From the NCBI GenBank assembly GCA_028714315.1, contig JAQTMN010000015.1, positions 1 to 48,276 on the forward strand: a DNA stretch of 48,276 nt, read 5' to 3'. Under the pieces are notes generated by a model that did not search any database, was not told where the DNA came from, and saw only the letters and a list, made by a program, of their open reading frames with translations. The position numbers were made by a program, and so were the translations under genes. Shown in pieces: positions 1 to 8,928 of the stretch; the stretch's first letter is position 1, and every line of letters begins with the position of its first letter. Source of the DNA: Sulfuricella sp. Lineage in GTDB: Bacteria > Pseudomonadota > Gammaproteobacteria > Burkholderiales > Sulfuricellaceae.

Positions 1-2
1 CC

Positions 3-755
3 ACGGCGGTGAACCTGGCTCTGGCGCTGGCCGCCGAGGGCGCCAAGGTGGGCATTCTGGATGCGGACATTTATGGCCCGTCCCAGCCGCTGATGCTGGG
101 CATCAAGGACGAGCGGCCGGAATCCTCGGCCGACGGCAAGAAACTGCAACCGCTGATAGGACATGGCCTGCAGGCCATGTCCATCGGCTTCCTGATCGAT
201 CCCGACACCCCCATGGTGTGGCGCGGCCCGATGGTCACCCAGGCGCTGGAACAATTGCTCAACGACACCAACTGGGCCGACCTGGATTACCTGGTGGTGG
301 ACCTGCCGCCGGGCACCGGCGACATTCAGCTCACCCTGGCGCAAAAGGTGCCCGTCACCGGTGCGGTGATCGTCACCACGCCCCAGGACGTGGCTCTGAT
401 CGACGCGCGCAAGGGACTGAAAATGTTCGAGAAGGTGGGTATCCCCATCGTCGGCATCGTGGAGAACATGAGCCTGCACATTTGCAGCAACTGCGGTCAC
501 GAGGAGCGCATTTTCGGTACCGGCGGCGGCGAGAAAATGTGCCAGGACTACAACGTCGAATTCCTCGGCGCCCTGCCGCTGGACATCAACATCCGCCAGC
601 AGACCGACGAAGGCAATCCGCCGGTCGCGGCCGATCCCGATGGCCGCGTGTCGCAGATCTACAAGGAAATCGCGCGCCGCGTGGCGGTGAAGATCGCCGA
701 GCAGGCACAGGATTTCAGCGCGCGCTTCCCCAATATCGTTATTCAGAATACATAA
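3..755 (+). CDS. apbC: Mrp/ApbC/NBP35-family Fe-S cluster carrier ATPase (5' truncated)
   Basis: Cytosolic P-loop ATPase of the Mrp/ApbC family, which carries and transfers [4Fe-4S] clusters to apoproteins. The window opens inside the Walker A motif: the first readable residues, STAVNLALALAAEGAKVG, are the end of the usual GKGGVGKST signature, so the true start lies upstream. The deviant Walker A continuation, the Switch I-like DADIYGPSQP, the Walker B region VVDLPPGTGD and the C-terminal CxxC (NMSLHICSNCGHEE) that bridges the cluster in the dimer are all present. The C-terminus is complete. A 73-bp palindromic repeat separates it from dcd on the same strand. Confidence 0.95.
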   Translation, partial: TAVNLALALAAEGAKVGILDADIYGPSQPLMLGIKDERPESSADGKKLQPLIGHGLQAMSIGFLIDPDTPMVWRGPMVTQALEQLLNDTNWADLDYLVVDLPPGTGDIQLTLAQKVPVTGAVIVTTPQDVALIDARKGLKMFEKVGIPIVGIVENMSLHICSNCGHEERIFGTGGGEKMCQDYNVEFLGALPLDINIRQQTDEGNPPVAADPDGRVSQIYKEIARRVAVKIAEQAQDFSARFPNIVIQNT

Positions 756-760
756 ACCGG

Positions 761-833
761 GCTGGTGGCTTGTAGCTGGTAGCAGGTAGCTTCCTGCTGC
801 ACGGTTTGGGCTACCAGCTACAAGCTACGGGCT
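761..833. repeat. Intercistronic palindrome, GCTACCAGCTACAAGC family, copy 1
   Basis: Inverted repeat with arms of about 23 bp (761-783 and 811-833). The right arm begins GCTACCAGCTACAAGCTAC. It fills almost the whole gap between the apbC stop and the dcd start. Related elements occupy the fdnG-fdnH and sucC-sucD gaps. Confidence 0.8.
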
Positions 834-838
834 AAGAC

Positions 839-1405
839 ATGAGCATCAAATCGGACAAGTGGATCCGCCGCATGGCGGAACAGCATGGCATGATTGAGCC
901 GTTCGAGCCGGGTCAGGTGCGGCACGTGGACGGGAAGAAAATCGTCTCATACGGCACTTCCAGCTATGGCTACGATATCCGCTGTTCGAACGAGTTCAAG
1001 CTGTTCACCAACATCAACACCACCATCGTCGATCCGAAGAATTTCGATCCCAATTCCTTCGTCGATGTGCAAAGCGACGTCTGCATCATCCCGCCCAATT
1101 CGTTCGCCCTGGCGCGCACCCTGGAGTATTTCCGCATTCCGCGCAGCGTGCTGACGATTTGCCTGGGCAAGTCCACCTACGCGCGCTGCGGCATCATCGT
1201 CAACGTCACCCCGTTCGAACCCGAGTGGGAAGGCTATGTGACCCTGGAGTTTTCCAATACCACGCCGCTGCCGGCCAAAATCTACGCCAACGAGGGCGTG
1301 GCCCAGGTGCTGTTTTTCGAGTCCGACGAGGAGTGCGAAACCTCGTACAAGGATCGGGGCGGCAAGTATCAGGGGCAGCACGGCGTGACGTTGCCCAAAA
1401 TTTGA
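839..1405 (+). CDS. dcd: dCTP deaminase (housekeeping)
   Basis: Deaminates dCTP to dUTP, feeding dUMP to thymidylate synthase. At 188 residues it matches the usual length of the homotrimeric Dcd family. Recognisable stretches are [13 protein letters not shown] at the start, [15 protein letters not shown], the active-site region [23 protein letters not shown] (Arg and Glu as in the family catalytic loop) and the C-terminal [14 protein letters not shown]. It belongs to the dUTPase-like fold, so it is unrelated to the zinc deaminase at 33 kb. It follows apbC on the same strand. thyA and folA, also in thymidylate synthesis, lie 6-8 kb away on the other strand. Confidence 0.97.
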   Translation: MSIKSDKWIRRMAEQHGMIEPFEPGQVRHVDGKKIVSYGTSSYGYDIRCSNEFKLFTNINTTIVDPKNFDPNSFVDVQSDVCIIPPNSFALARTLEYFRIPRSVLTICLGKSTYARCGIIVNVTPFEPEWEGYVTLEFSNTTPLPAKIYANEGVAQVLFFESDEECETSYKDRGGKYQGQHGVTLPKI

Positions 1406-1407
1406 AT

Positions 1408-1461
1408 GTAGAGCCGAATTCATTCGGCCTTTCGCAGTTGGCCGAATGAATTTGGCCCTAC
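1408..1461. repeat. Dispersed palindrome, GAATTCATTC family, copy 1
   Basis: Two 22-bp arms (1408-1429 and 1440-1461) with two mismatches around a 10-bp spacer; the core is GCCGAATTCATTCGGCC. It lies between dcd and the decarboxylase, 14 bp before the next start codon, so it would form a strong hairpin in the leader or readthrough transcript. Confidence 0.85.
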
Positions 1462-1475
1462 CTTAGGAATTCCCT

Positions 1476-3731
1476 ATGCGTTTTCGCTTTCCCGTCGTCA
1501 TCATCGACGAAGACTTCCGCTCCGAGAATGCGAGCGGCATCGGCATTCGCGTGCTGGTCAAGGCCATCGAGGAGGAGGGGCTGGAAGTGCTGGGCGCTAC
1601 CAGCTACGGCGACCTCAGCTCGTTCGCGCAGCAGCAGAGCCGGGCTTCGACCTTCATCCTGTCGATCGACGACGAGGAATTCTCCACCCCGGAACTGGCC
1701 GAGCATGCGGTCGAGCAGATTCGCGCTTTCGTGGTGGAGATTCGCCGCCGCAACGCCGAGATCCCGATTTTCCTCTACGGCGAAACCCGCACTTCGCGCC
1801 ACATCCCCAACGACGTGCTGAAGGAACTGCACGGCTTCATCCACATGTTCGAGGACACGCCGGAGTTCATCGCCCGCTATGTGGTGCGCGAAGCGAAGGA
1901 TTACCTGGATTCGCTGGCGCCGCCATTCTTCCGCGCGCTGACCCACTACGCCGCCGACGGCTCCTATTCCTGGCACTGCCCCGGCCATTCGGGCGGCGTG
2001 GCGTTCCTGAAAAGCCCGGTGGGGCAGATGTTCCACCAGTTTTTTGGCGAGAACATGCTGCGCGCCGACGTGTGCAATTCGGTGGACGAGCTGGGCCAGC
2101 TGCTCGACCATACCGGACCGGTGGCCGCGAGCGAGCGCAACGCCGCGCGCATTTTCAATTCCGACCACCTGTTTTTCGTCACCAACGGCACGTCAACTTC
2201 CAACAAGATGGTGTGGCATTCCACCGTGGCGCCGGGCGACGTGGTGGTGGTGGACCGCAACTGCCATAAATCCATCCTGCACGCGATCATCATGACCGGC
2301 GCGATCCCGGTGTTCCTGACGCCGACGCGCAACCATTACGGCATCATCGGCCCGATTCCCCTGGAGGAATTCAAGCCGGAGAACATCCGCAAGAAAATCG
2401 AGGCCAATCCGTTCGCCCGCGGCGTGAAGACCAAGCCGCGCGTGCTGACGCTGACCCAGAGCACCTACGACGGCATCATTTACAATGTGGAAACGCTGAA
2501 GCAGATGCTGGACGGCGAGATCGACACCCTGCATTTCGACGAGGCCTGGCTGCCCCACGCGACGTTCCACGATTTCTATCAGGGCATGCACGCCATCGGC
2601 AAGGACCGCCCGCGCTGCAAGGACTCGATGATATTTTCCACCCAGTCCACCCACAAGCTGCTGGCCGGCCTGAGCCAGGCGTCGCAGATCCTGATCCAGG
2701 ATTCCGAGTCGCGTAAGCTCGACCGCGACGTGTTCAACGAAGCCTATCTGATGCACACGTCGACCAGCCCGCAGTACGCCATCATCGCCTCGTGCGACGT
2801 GGCGGCGGCGATGATGGAGCCGCCCGGCGGCACCGCGCTGGTGGAGGAATCGATCCTGGAAGCGCTCGACTTCCGCCGCGCGATGCGCAAGGTGGACGAG
2901 GAATTCGGCGCGTCGTGGTGGTTCAAGGTCTGGGGGCCGGACGATCTGGCGGAGGAAGGCATCGGCGAGCGCGACGACTGGGTATTGCGCGACAGCGAAC
3001 GCTGGCACGGCTTCGGCAACCTCGCCCCCGGCTTCAACATGCTTGATCCGATCAAGTCCACCGTGATCACGCCGGGCCTCGACGTGGACGGCGATTTCGC
3101 CGATTCCGGCATCCCGGCGGCCATCGTCACCAAGTACCTGGCGGAGCACGGCGTGATCGTGGAGAAGACCGGGCTTTATTCGTTCTTCATCATGTTCACC
3201 ATCGGCATTACCAAGGGCCGCTGGAACACCATGCTGACCGCGCTCCAGCAATTCAAGGACGAATACGACCGCAATCAGCCGCTGTGGCGCGTGCTGCCGG
3301 AATTCGTCGCCAAGCATCCGCGCTACGAACGGATGGGGTTGAAAGACCTGTCCGACAGTATCCACGGCATCTACAAGGCCAACGACATCGCCCGCCTGAC
3401 GACGGAAATGTATCTGTCCGACATGGAGCCGGCGATGAAGCCGACCGATGCGTTCGCCAGGATGGCGCACCGCGAAATCGACCGGGTCGAGATCGACGAG
3501 CTCGCCGGCCGGGTGACCAGCGTGCTGCTGACCCCTTATCCGCCGGGCATCCCGCTGCTGATCCCGGGCGAGCGCTTCAATCAGACCATCGTCCGCTACC
3601 TGAAATTCGCCCGCGAATTCAACGAGAAATTCCCCGGCTTCGAGACCGACATTCACGGCCTGGTCAAGGAAGACGCCGACGGCAAGCCCCGCTATTATGT
3701 CGATTGCGTGGCGGTAGGCGGTGAGCGGTGA
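1476..3731 (+). CDS. PLP-dependent Orn/Lys/Arg decarboxylase, class I (probably arginine decarboxylase)
   Basis: Fold-type I PLP decarboxylase of the bacterial AdiA/CadA/SpeF group, converting a basic amino acid to a diamine or agmatine plus CO2. The 751-residue length fits that of E. coli AdiA. The N-terminal wing (receiver-like) domain spans about residues 1-130. The large PLP domain starts near SWHCPGHSGGVAF, and the Schiff-base lysine is K394 in STQSTHKLLAGLSQAS. The C-terminal domain contains LLTPYPPGIPLLIPGERF. Arginine specificity is inferred from overall resemblance to AdiA rather than from diagnostic residues; lysine or ornithine remain possible. The start ATG follows AGGAATTCCCT. 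It ends facing the convergent signalling gene, separated by a hairpin and tandem repeat. Confidence 0.93.
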   Translation: MRFRFPVVIIDEDFRSENASGIGIRVLVKAIEEEGLEVLGATSYGDLSSFAQQQSRASTFILSIDDEEFSTPELAEHAVEQIRAFVVEIRRRNAEIPIFLYGETRTSRHIPNDVLKELHGFIHMFEDTPEFIARYVVREAKDYLDSLAPPFFRALTHYAADGSYSWHCPGHSGGVAFLKSPVGQMFHQFFGENMLRADVCNSVDELGQLLDHTGPVAASERNAARIFNSDHLFFVTNGTSTSNKMVWHSTVAPGDVVVVDRNCHKSILHAIIMTGAIPVFLTPTRNHYGIIGPIPLEEFKPENIRKKIEANPFARGVKTKPRVLTLTQSTYDGIIYNVETLKQMLDGEIDTLHFDEAWLPHATFHDFYQGMHAIGKDRPRCKDSMIFSTQSTHKLLAGLSQASQILIQDSESRKLDRDVFNEAYLMHTSTSPQYAIIASCDVAAAMMEPPGGTALVEESILEALDFRRAMRKVDEEFGASWWFKVWGPDDLAEEGIGERDDWVLRDSERWHGFGNLAPGFNMLDPIKSTVITPGLDVDGDFADSGIPAAIVTKYLAEHGVIVEKTGLYSFFIMFTIGITKGRWNTMLTALQQFKDEYDRNQPLWRVLPEFVAKHPRYERMGLKDLSDSIHGIYKANDIARLTTEMYLSDMEPAMKPTDAFARMAHREIDRVEIDELAGRVTSVLLTPYPPGIPLLIPGERFNQTIVRYLKFAREFNEKFPGFETDIHGLVKEDADGKPRYYVDCVAVGGER

Positions 3732-3740
3732 GGGGTAAAC

Positions 3741-3776
3741 AGTAAGCGGTGAGCGGCGAAGCCGCTCGCCCTTACT
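3741..3776. terminator. Hairpin between convergent genes, possible bidirectional terminator
   Basis: Left arm 3741-3757 (AGTAAGCGGTGAGCGGC), GAA loop, right arm 3761-3776. It sits between the decarboxylase stop and the stop of the opposing gene at 3821. There is no U-tract, so function as an intrinsic terminator is uncertain. The sequence resembles the repeat-derived GTGAGCGGTGAGGAG string found at the 3' end of fdnH. Confidence 0.45.
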
Positions 3777-3815
3777 GACAACTGACAACTGACAACTGAC
3801 AACTGACAACTGAAA
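3774..3815. repeat. Short tandem repeat, ACTGACA units
   Basis: Five to six head-to-tail copies of a 7-bp unit (ACTGACA), decaying at the right edge to ACTGAAAACTGATCACTG. It lies in the gap between two convergent genes. It resembles the CACTCAGCACTCAGCACTC string inserted in pgeF at 44.55 kb. Confidence 0.85.
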
Positions 3816-3820
3816 ACTGA

Positions 3821-6800
3821 TCACTGCCCACTGCTCAAGCTTTCCAGCCTGACCGGTTTTTCGACCGCGTAGCCCTGCGCATAATCCACGCCGATTTCGG
3901 CGAGCTTGCCGAGGATCGCCGGGCTTTCGACATATTCGGCCACGGTCTTCAAGCCGAAGGAATGGCCGATCTCGTGCATGGATTTGACCATGGCCAAGTC
4001 GGTCGGGCTGCTGGTCAGGTCCTTGACGAAGGCGCCGTCGATCTTCAGGTAATCCACGTCCAGGTTCTTCAAATACGCGAACGACGAGTAGCCGCTGCCG
4101 AAGTCGTCGAGCGACACCCGGCAGCCGTGCGCCTTGACCATGGCGATGAAGCGCTGGGCGACTTCCAGTTTCTTGATGGCTACCGTCTCGGTGATTTCGA
4201 AAATGATTTTGTCCAGCGGAACGCCGTCCTGGCGGAGTGCCTCATCAATCAGTTTCAGCATGTAATCGTTGACCACCGAGGCGCCGGACAGGTTGATCGA
4301 GAAACCGCTGACCGTGGCGAGAACCGCAGGATTTTCCTTGAGCCATTTCAGGCTTGCGCGCAGCACCCAGGTGTCGATGTCGATGGCGCGTTTCCAGGTT
4401 TCCGCGGCACGGACGAGGTCGAAAGGATCGCTGTCGAGCGTGCTGTTGATGCCGAGCAGGATTTCGTAATGGGGCAAATGGCCTTTTTCCGCCGCGATCG
4501 GCCGAATTTTCTGGGCGCGCAAGTAAAGCAGGTTTTCGGCCAGCGCCTTGTCGATCAGGCCCGCCAGGTTGAATTGGGCGTCTTCGGCCAGAATCTGCTG
4601 GTTGTCTTTTTTGTAGACCTGGATCGCATTGCTGCCCAGCGATTTCGAGGCCATGCACGCCGAGTGGGCCAGTTTCAGCAGTGTCGAAGGGGAATCCACG
4701 TCGCGGGTGAGCGCGGCGATGCCCCCATTCACCCCCAGCACGAAGCTCTTTTCGGCGCACTTGACCCGGTGCCGCTCGATGCGTGACACCATCCGGGCGA
4801 TGATGGCGCCGGCTTCTTCCATGGAACGACCCATGAACAGGACGACGAACGTTTCTTCGCCCAGCCGCGAAAACGAATCCGCCGGCCCCAGTTCGTCGCT
4901 CAACGAGTCGGTCAGGGCGCGCAAGGACGCCTCGGCATCGGCATGGTCGCAGCTTCGATGGATTTCCCTGAGCTGGTCGAACAGCATCATGCAAATCACG
5001 TCGCTCTGGTCTTCTTCCACGCAGTGCAAGAAAATCTGGTCCAGCCGGTTCATCAGCCCCTTGCGGTTCAGCAGCCCGGTTTCCGCGTCGTGGGTTGCCC
5101 GGCGATGGAGCCGCTCGTAGGCGCTGAGCATGATCTTCCGGGCCGAGCGTTCCATGAACGGCGCATTCAGGCCGGGGAATTTGAGCAGGCTGCCGTCCCC
5201 GAGCCCCTGCGCCAGCTGTTTCCGGCCCAGGGTGCGCTCTTTCGTGGCAGAGCGGTTGGCGAAAGTGAACCGGGTTTTGCCATTGTCGGCCCATACCAGC
5301 TGGTACGGCACAAACGCCGTTTCGTGCTGGAAACCCAGCCAGTCGCCCTGGCACGGCAAGCACGAACCTTCTCCGTCTCCCGTGCGTTCCTGGGCCGCGG
5401 GTTCCCTCTCGCCGGGGGGGAAATGTTGCCATTCGACCGGGCTGTTCCCGTGCAGCTGCGCCGATAATTCGCGAACGATCGTTTCGATCACCGGGTCGTC
5501 GAAGAGCACTTCCCTGAGGCCGCGCGAAACGGCGCCGACCACAGCTCGCGCTTTCCTCGGGTCGGCCTCCGCCGCGACTCTTTCAGGTGCCAGCAGGAGG
5601 AGCAATTCATCCAGCACACCAAGCGCGTCGCGATACTCGATGCCGTGCTCTCCATGGCGCACGCGGTTAAACCGGAGATGATGGCGCCAGCCGGCTTCGA
5701 TCAAGTCCAAAACGATTTGCGGCGCCATCCTGCCGCCGATGTGCCGGCGGATGTCATCCTCGGTTTTATCGCTCGCGGCGCCGATTTCCTGCCGGGACTC
5801 GCTCGACAGCTGAATCTGGGCGATTTTCCTCCTTCGGGCTTCTTCGATCGGTTCGAGCAGATCGTTCAGCACCCCGATGGCTTCATCGAAAACGGCGGGT
5901 TCGCCCTCGAAATTGTCGGCCACGCGGTTGACCAGGTGGTCCAGCGCGCCGTAAAGATCCCGATCGAACAGTTTCCCGGCATCGTCCGCCGCCACATGGA
6001 AGCGGTCGAACAGGTCCAGCAACTGATGGGCGGGGTGCGCGTCCGACCCGAGAAATTCCTCGTCCAGCAGGGCCAGTTTGAGGAGAGGCAATTCGAGCCG
6101 CATCAGCAGGTTCCGGATATCGGAATCTTCCGTATTCTCCGCCAGCGGCTTGCTCACCAGCTCGTCGAACAGCTGGACTTTCTGGACGTAGCGGGCGTCT
6201 TCGGCATGGCCGTTTTCGAGTTGGGGAAGCTCGCGGATCAGGTTCCGTTTGACCGAGGTCGCCCCGTATTGCCCTTCGGCACTGTCCCGTTTCTGCTGCA
6301 ACCTGCTCACCGCGGCCAGAATCGCGTCCAGGCTGACCTGGCTTTCCGGAAGATCGCCGGCGGGCGCGTCCTGTCGGCGCCCGTCCGCGCCGACATCCCG
6401 GAGGGTGTCGAAAAGCTGGCTGGCGGCGGACAGAAGATGCGAGGACGATGGCGGGAAAAGCGGTCGCAGCGCTCCTGCCATGCCGGGCCGGCCAGTCTGG
6501 AAGGCGCTTCCCGAAGCGCGTCGCGTGGCGTCCGAGGCCGCGGCAAAATCGCCCGGTTCGCTCGCCTTTTGGGTGGATGCGGCTTCCCTTTTGGGGCCGG
6601 GAACAAAAGCGACCGCTTCGTTCAGCTCGCGGTAGAAATCCCCAAAAAAAGCCGAGACGGACTCGAAGAATGCCCGGTAAAGCAACGCTCTGGCGCGGTT
6701 GTCCGGACAAATGTCCAATAGCACCTGGCGAAAAGCCTGGAGGATGGGGGCGGGGGCATAGGGGTTGCCGCGCGGTTGACCGGCATTCAATTGTTCGAAG

Positions 6801-7579
6801 CGCACTTCGAAATTGTATATCTCGGCTTTGTAATCGACTTCCAGATGCTTGATCGCCCAGGACAGCTTGAGCCAATCCTCGAATAGTTCGATATCCACCA
6901 GGGAAAATTGCCTGTTTTCGCCGTCGTTAGTCTGCTCGCCCGCGGTCCACCGGAAATAGGCGTCTCCCAGGAAAGCCTGTTCGATATTGGCGCGATTTTC
7001 CGTGACCAGGGGGAATGCCGCGTCGAGAGCCGCTTTTTCCTGGAGATCGGTGGATTTGTCAGCCGCCAGGGAGAGTGTTTCGGCCAGGTTCCCGAAAAAA
7101 AGCTGTAAGGCCCGTTGGATGAATTCGACGAATTGCGCCCGGCATTTCGCGGTGGCGGCTGCGGCCTGGCCCGGAGAAGGGGCGGGCGATGAATCGGCAC
7201 GACTTGCGCCACTCGCGGCTCGCGCCAGCTCCTTCAGCGCGGCTGCGGGGAATTGCGCCACCTCGATGTCGAGGGAGCCCGGCAGAACTCCCTCGACCGT
7301 GCCGGACAGCAGGTACCTGTCCGGCGATTCCGGCGCGGCGAATTCGACCAGGACGGCGCGGCCCGGAAGGCCAATCGCCGCATGCTGCTCCGGCTCGCCG
7401 AAGGAAAGCTGGACGCCGGCCTGGCTGTAGCCGACGATGCTGCAGGGGAGCGGCTCGACATGGCTGCTTTTTAAGGTTGCGGGCAATGCGGGCATGCTCC
7501 TGAACCTGCGTTTTTCCGAATAACTTGACATGGTTTCAGTGGTGGGTTGTCGGCGGCCGTTGCGGCGGCCTCGAATCAA
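3821..7579 (-). CDS. Large cyclic-di-GMP signalling protein: PilZ-like/DUF1631 + degenerate GGDEF + EAL
   Basis: A 1252-residue multidomain regulator without evident transmembrane segments. The first ~110 residues resemble a PilZ-type domain, followed by a long alpha-helical DUF1631-like region (about 120-780). A GGDEF-like domain follows, whose signature is degraded to GEETF (in RLGEETF, from residue 905), so cyclase activity is unlikely. The C-terminal EAL domain (about 1015-1245) has EILL (E1039) in place of EAL but keeps INLSG, EITE, DDFGSGYSS, YLKID and the late Glu and Gln, so phosphodiesterase activity or c-di-GMP binding is plausible. The start is a TTG overlapping the folA stop, with AGGAAGG just upstream; an ATG at 7531 (MSSYSEKRRF) is an alternative. 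Probably co-transcribed with folA. Confidence 0.88.
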   Translation of the reverse strand: MIRGRRNGRRQPTTETMSSYSEKRRFRSMPALPATLKSSHVEPLPCSIVGYSQAGVQLSFGEPEQHAAIGLPGRAVLVEFAAPESPDRYLLSGTVEGVLPGSLDIEVAQFPAAALKELARAASGASRADSSPAPSPGQAAAATAKCRAQFVEFIQRALQLFFGNLAETLSLAADKSTDLQEKAALDAAFPLVTENRANIEQAFLGDAYFRWTAGEQTNDGENRQFSLVDIELFEDWLKLSWAIKHLEVDYKAEIYNFEVRFEQLNAGQPRGNPYAPAPILQAFRQVLLDICPDNRARALLYRAFFESVSAFFGDFYRELNEAVAFVPGPKREAASTQKASEPGDFAAASDATRRASGSAFQTGRPGMAGALRPLFPPSSSHLLSAASQLFDTLRDVGADGRRQDAPAGDLPESQVSLDAILAAVSRLQQKRDSAEGQYGATSVKRNLIRELPQLENGHAEDARYVQKVQLFDELVSKPLAENTEDSDIRNLLMRLELPLLKLALLDEEFLGSDAHPAHQLLDLFDRFHVAADDAGKLFDRDLYGALDHLVNRVADNFEGEPAVFDEAIGVLNDLLEPIEEARRRKIAQIQLSSESRQEIGAASDKTEDDIRRHIGGRMAPQIVLDLIEAGWRHHLRFNRVRHGEHGIEYRDALGVLDELLLLLAPERVAAEADPRKARAVVGAVSRGLREVLFDDPVIETIVRELSAQLHGNSPVEWQHFPPGEREPAAQERTGDGEGSCLPCQGDWLGFQHETAFVPYQLVWADNGKTRFTFANRSATKERTLGRKQLAQGLGDGSLLKFPGLNAPFMERSARKIMLSAYERLHRRATHDAETGLLNRKGLMNRLDQIFLHCVEEDQSDVICMMLFDQLREIHRSCDHADAEASLRALTDSLSDELGPADSFSRLGEETFVVLFMGRSMEEAGAIIARMVSRIERHRVKCAEKSFVLGVNGGIAALTRDVDSPSTLLKLAHSACMASKSLGSNAIQVYKKDNQQILAEDAQFNLAGLIDKALAENLLYLRAQKIRPIAAEKGHLPHYEILLGINSTLDSDPFDLVRAAETWKRAIDIDTWVLRASLKWLKENPAVLATVSGFSINLSGASVVNDYMLKLIDEALRQDGVPLDKIIFEITETVAIKKLEVAQRFIAMVKAHGCRVSLDDFGSGYSSFAYLKNLDVDYLKIDGAFVKDLTSSPTDLAMVKSMHEIGHSFGLKTVAEYVESPAILGKLAEIGVDYAQGYAVEKPVRLESLSSGQ

Positions 7580-8061
7580 CCGGCCTTCCTATCATAGATT
7601 ACGAAATCGCATTCCAACCCGCCGGCGGCCGCGCAGTGCCTGCGCCCGGTTTCCCGCCACTGGCCGTGGTCGAATTCGGGAAACCAGGCGTCGCCGGCGA
7701 ATTCGGCGTGGATTTCGGTGAGATAGAGCCGGTCGGCATGGGTCAGCGCCTGGCGGTACAGCTCTGCGCCGCCGATAAAGAAAATTTCGTCGTCATCCCC
7801 GCAGGCGGCGATGGCTTCCTCGATGGAATGGGCCACGATGCAGCCCGGCGCGTGCAAATCCTTCGAGCGGGTGATGACGACAGAGGTGCGCCCAGGCAGC
7901 TTTCCCGGCAGCGATTCCCAAGTCTTGCGTCCCATCAGGATATGGTGCCCCAAGGTCAGCGCCTTGAAATGCTTGAGGTCTTCCGGCAGCCGCCAGGGCA
8001 GGGTGTTGTCGATGCCGATGACGCGGTTGTTCGCCATGGCGGAGATGATGGAAAGACGCAT
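7576..8061 (-). CDS. folA: Dihydrofolate reductase
   Basis: NADPH-dependent reduction of dihydrofolate to tetrahydrofolate, regenerating the cofactor consumed by thymidylate synthase. The 161-residue length is standard. The N-terminal MRLSIISAMANNRVIGIDN, the substrate-loop LPWRLPEDLKHFKALT with the conserved acidic residue, the NADPH-binding MGRKTWESLPGKLPGR and the later IFFIGGAELYRQAL are all family hallmarks. It is downstream of thyA on the same strand, although a cupin gene and a 400-bp repeat cluster intervene. The next gene starts inside its stop codon. Confidence 0.97.
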   Translation of the reverse strand: MRLSIISAMANNRVIGIDNTLPWRLPEDLKHFKALTLGHHILMGRKTWESLPGKLPGRTSVVITRSKDLHAPGCIVAHSIEEAIAACGDDDEIFFIGGAELYRQALTHADRLYLTEIHAEFAGDAWFPEFDHGQWRETGRRHCAAAGGLECDFVIYDRKAG

Positions 8062-8122
8062 GGAACGGGCTTTCTTGTGTTAACTCGAAACTCGGTAAAG
8101 CGAGACTTCGTCCCCTCTCCCG

Positions 8123-8224
8123 CATACGATTCCGCATGGGCTTCAGCCCATAGCGGATCGGAGTCCTTCAGGGCATACGATTCCGCATGGGCTTCAGCCC
8201 ATAGCGGATCGGAGTCCTTCAGGG
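8123..8224. repeat. Exact 51-bp tandem duplication with internal palindrome
   Basis: Two perfectly abutting identical 51-bp units, 8123-8173 and 8174-8224, each containing the palindrome ATGGGCTTCAGCCCAT. A third copy with two differences is at 11566-11616. Together with the next repeat it fills most of the 408-bp gene-free stretch between folA and the cupin gene. Confidence 0.95.
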
Positions 8225-8238
8225 TGGGCGGGGGACCT

Positions 8239-8361
8239 GTGGGTCAGGCTTTAGCCTGAAACTCGCTTGTGGGTACGGCTTCAGCCGTACAAGTCAGGCT
8301 GAAGCCTGACCCACAGATCGCTGTTTCATTATTCGGGGCGGCGATTCGCCATGACCGTTAG
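8239..8361. repeat. Composite palindromic element (GGCTTCAGCC/GGCTGAAGCC modules plus GGTCATGGCGA module)
   Basis: Modules in order: GTGGGTCAGGCTTTAGCCTGA (8239-8259), GTGGGTACGGCTTCAGCCGTAC (8269-8290), GTCAGGCTGAAGCCTGAC and CCACA (8293-8315), then a segment ending GCCATGACCGTTAG (about 8328-8361). The first and third modules are inverted copies. The same modules recur in a different order at 23078-23179. No gene is seen in 8062-8469. Confidence 0.9.
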
Positions 8362-8469
8362 CCTGACATGTACCTACCCCACAACACTTGGCATCCCTCC
8401 GTTTTAAGGGGCCGAGGGACGTGGCCATTATAACGCCGGAGCGGCAGAACCGCGTTAAGCATCCGGCGG

Positions 8470-8898
8470 CTACGGCGCCGGATGCGCGACCGTCAGCGGC
8501 TTTCCGACCGCGCCGGCGTAAAACACCACGATCCTCACCGGCCGGTCGCCGACGTTGCGGCCATTGTGCAGCGTATCGACCACTTCGGCCAGGGCGTCGC
8601 CGGCGTGCAGGCGCTTCACCTCGCCGTTTTTTAGGGTGATTTCCAGCACGCCTTCGAGCATGAACGCGAACGAGGGCACGGGATGCTCGTGCCACCCGGT
8701 TTCGCCGCCGGGCGCGATTTCCACCAGCAGCCCGGTGACCTCGGCTTGGCCTACCGGGTAGACAATCGGCTTTCCGTTCCAGCTGGCGGTCGTTTTCAGC
8801 AGCGGCGTGACGGTGACGGCGGGAGTGTTGTCCAGCGCCAGTGCGGCCAGCGGGAGGTACAAGGCCAACGCGATTGCTGTGATGCGGGTAATGGTCAT
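8470..8898 (-). CDS. Exported small cupin-domain protein
   Basis: A 142-residue single-domain cupin with an N-terminal signal peptide (MTITRITAIALALYLPLAALA, cleavage likely after ALA), so probably periplasmic. Cupin motif 1 is visible as GGETGWHEHPVPSFAFMLEGVLEI (metal-ligand His pair and Glu-like positions), and motif 2 is weaker, around GDALAEVVDTLHNGRNV. The start at 8898 was chosen because GAGG lies at ribosome-binding distance; an upstream ATG at 8916 would add six residues without improving the site. The substrate is unknown; single-domain exported cupins of this kind are not functionally assigned. It is followed by a repeat-filled gap before folA. Confidence 0.85.
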   Translation of the reverse strand: MTITRITAIALALYLPLAALALDNTPAVTVTPLLKTTASWNGKPIVYPVGQAEVTGLLVEIAPGGETGWHEHPVPSFAFMLEGVLEITLKNGEVKRLHAGDALAEVVDTLHNGRNVGDRPVRIVVFYAGAVGKPLTVAHPAP

Positions 8899-8928
8899 TC
8901 TTTTGCCTCGTGGCATCAGGATAGATAA

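Noticed and set aside
8123-8361. CRISPR array
   Set aside because: The 51-bp units abut without spacers and the remaining modules are palindromes of differing sequence; no cas genes are present.
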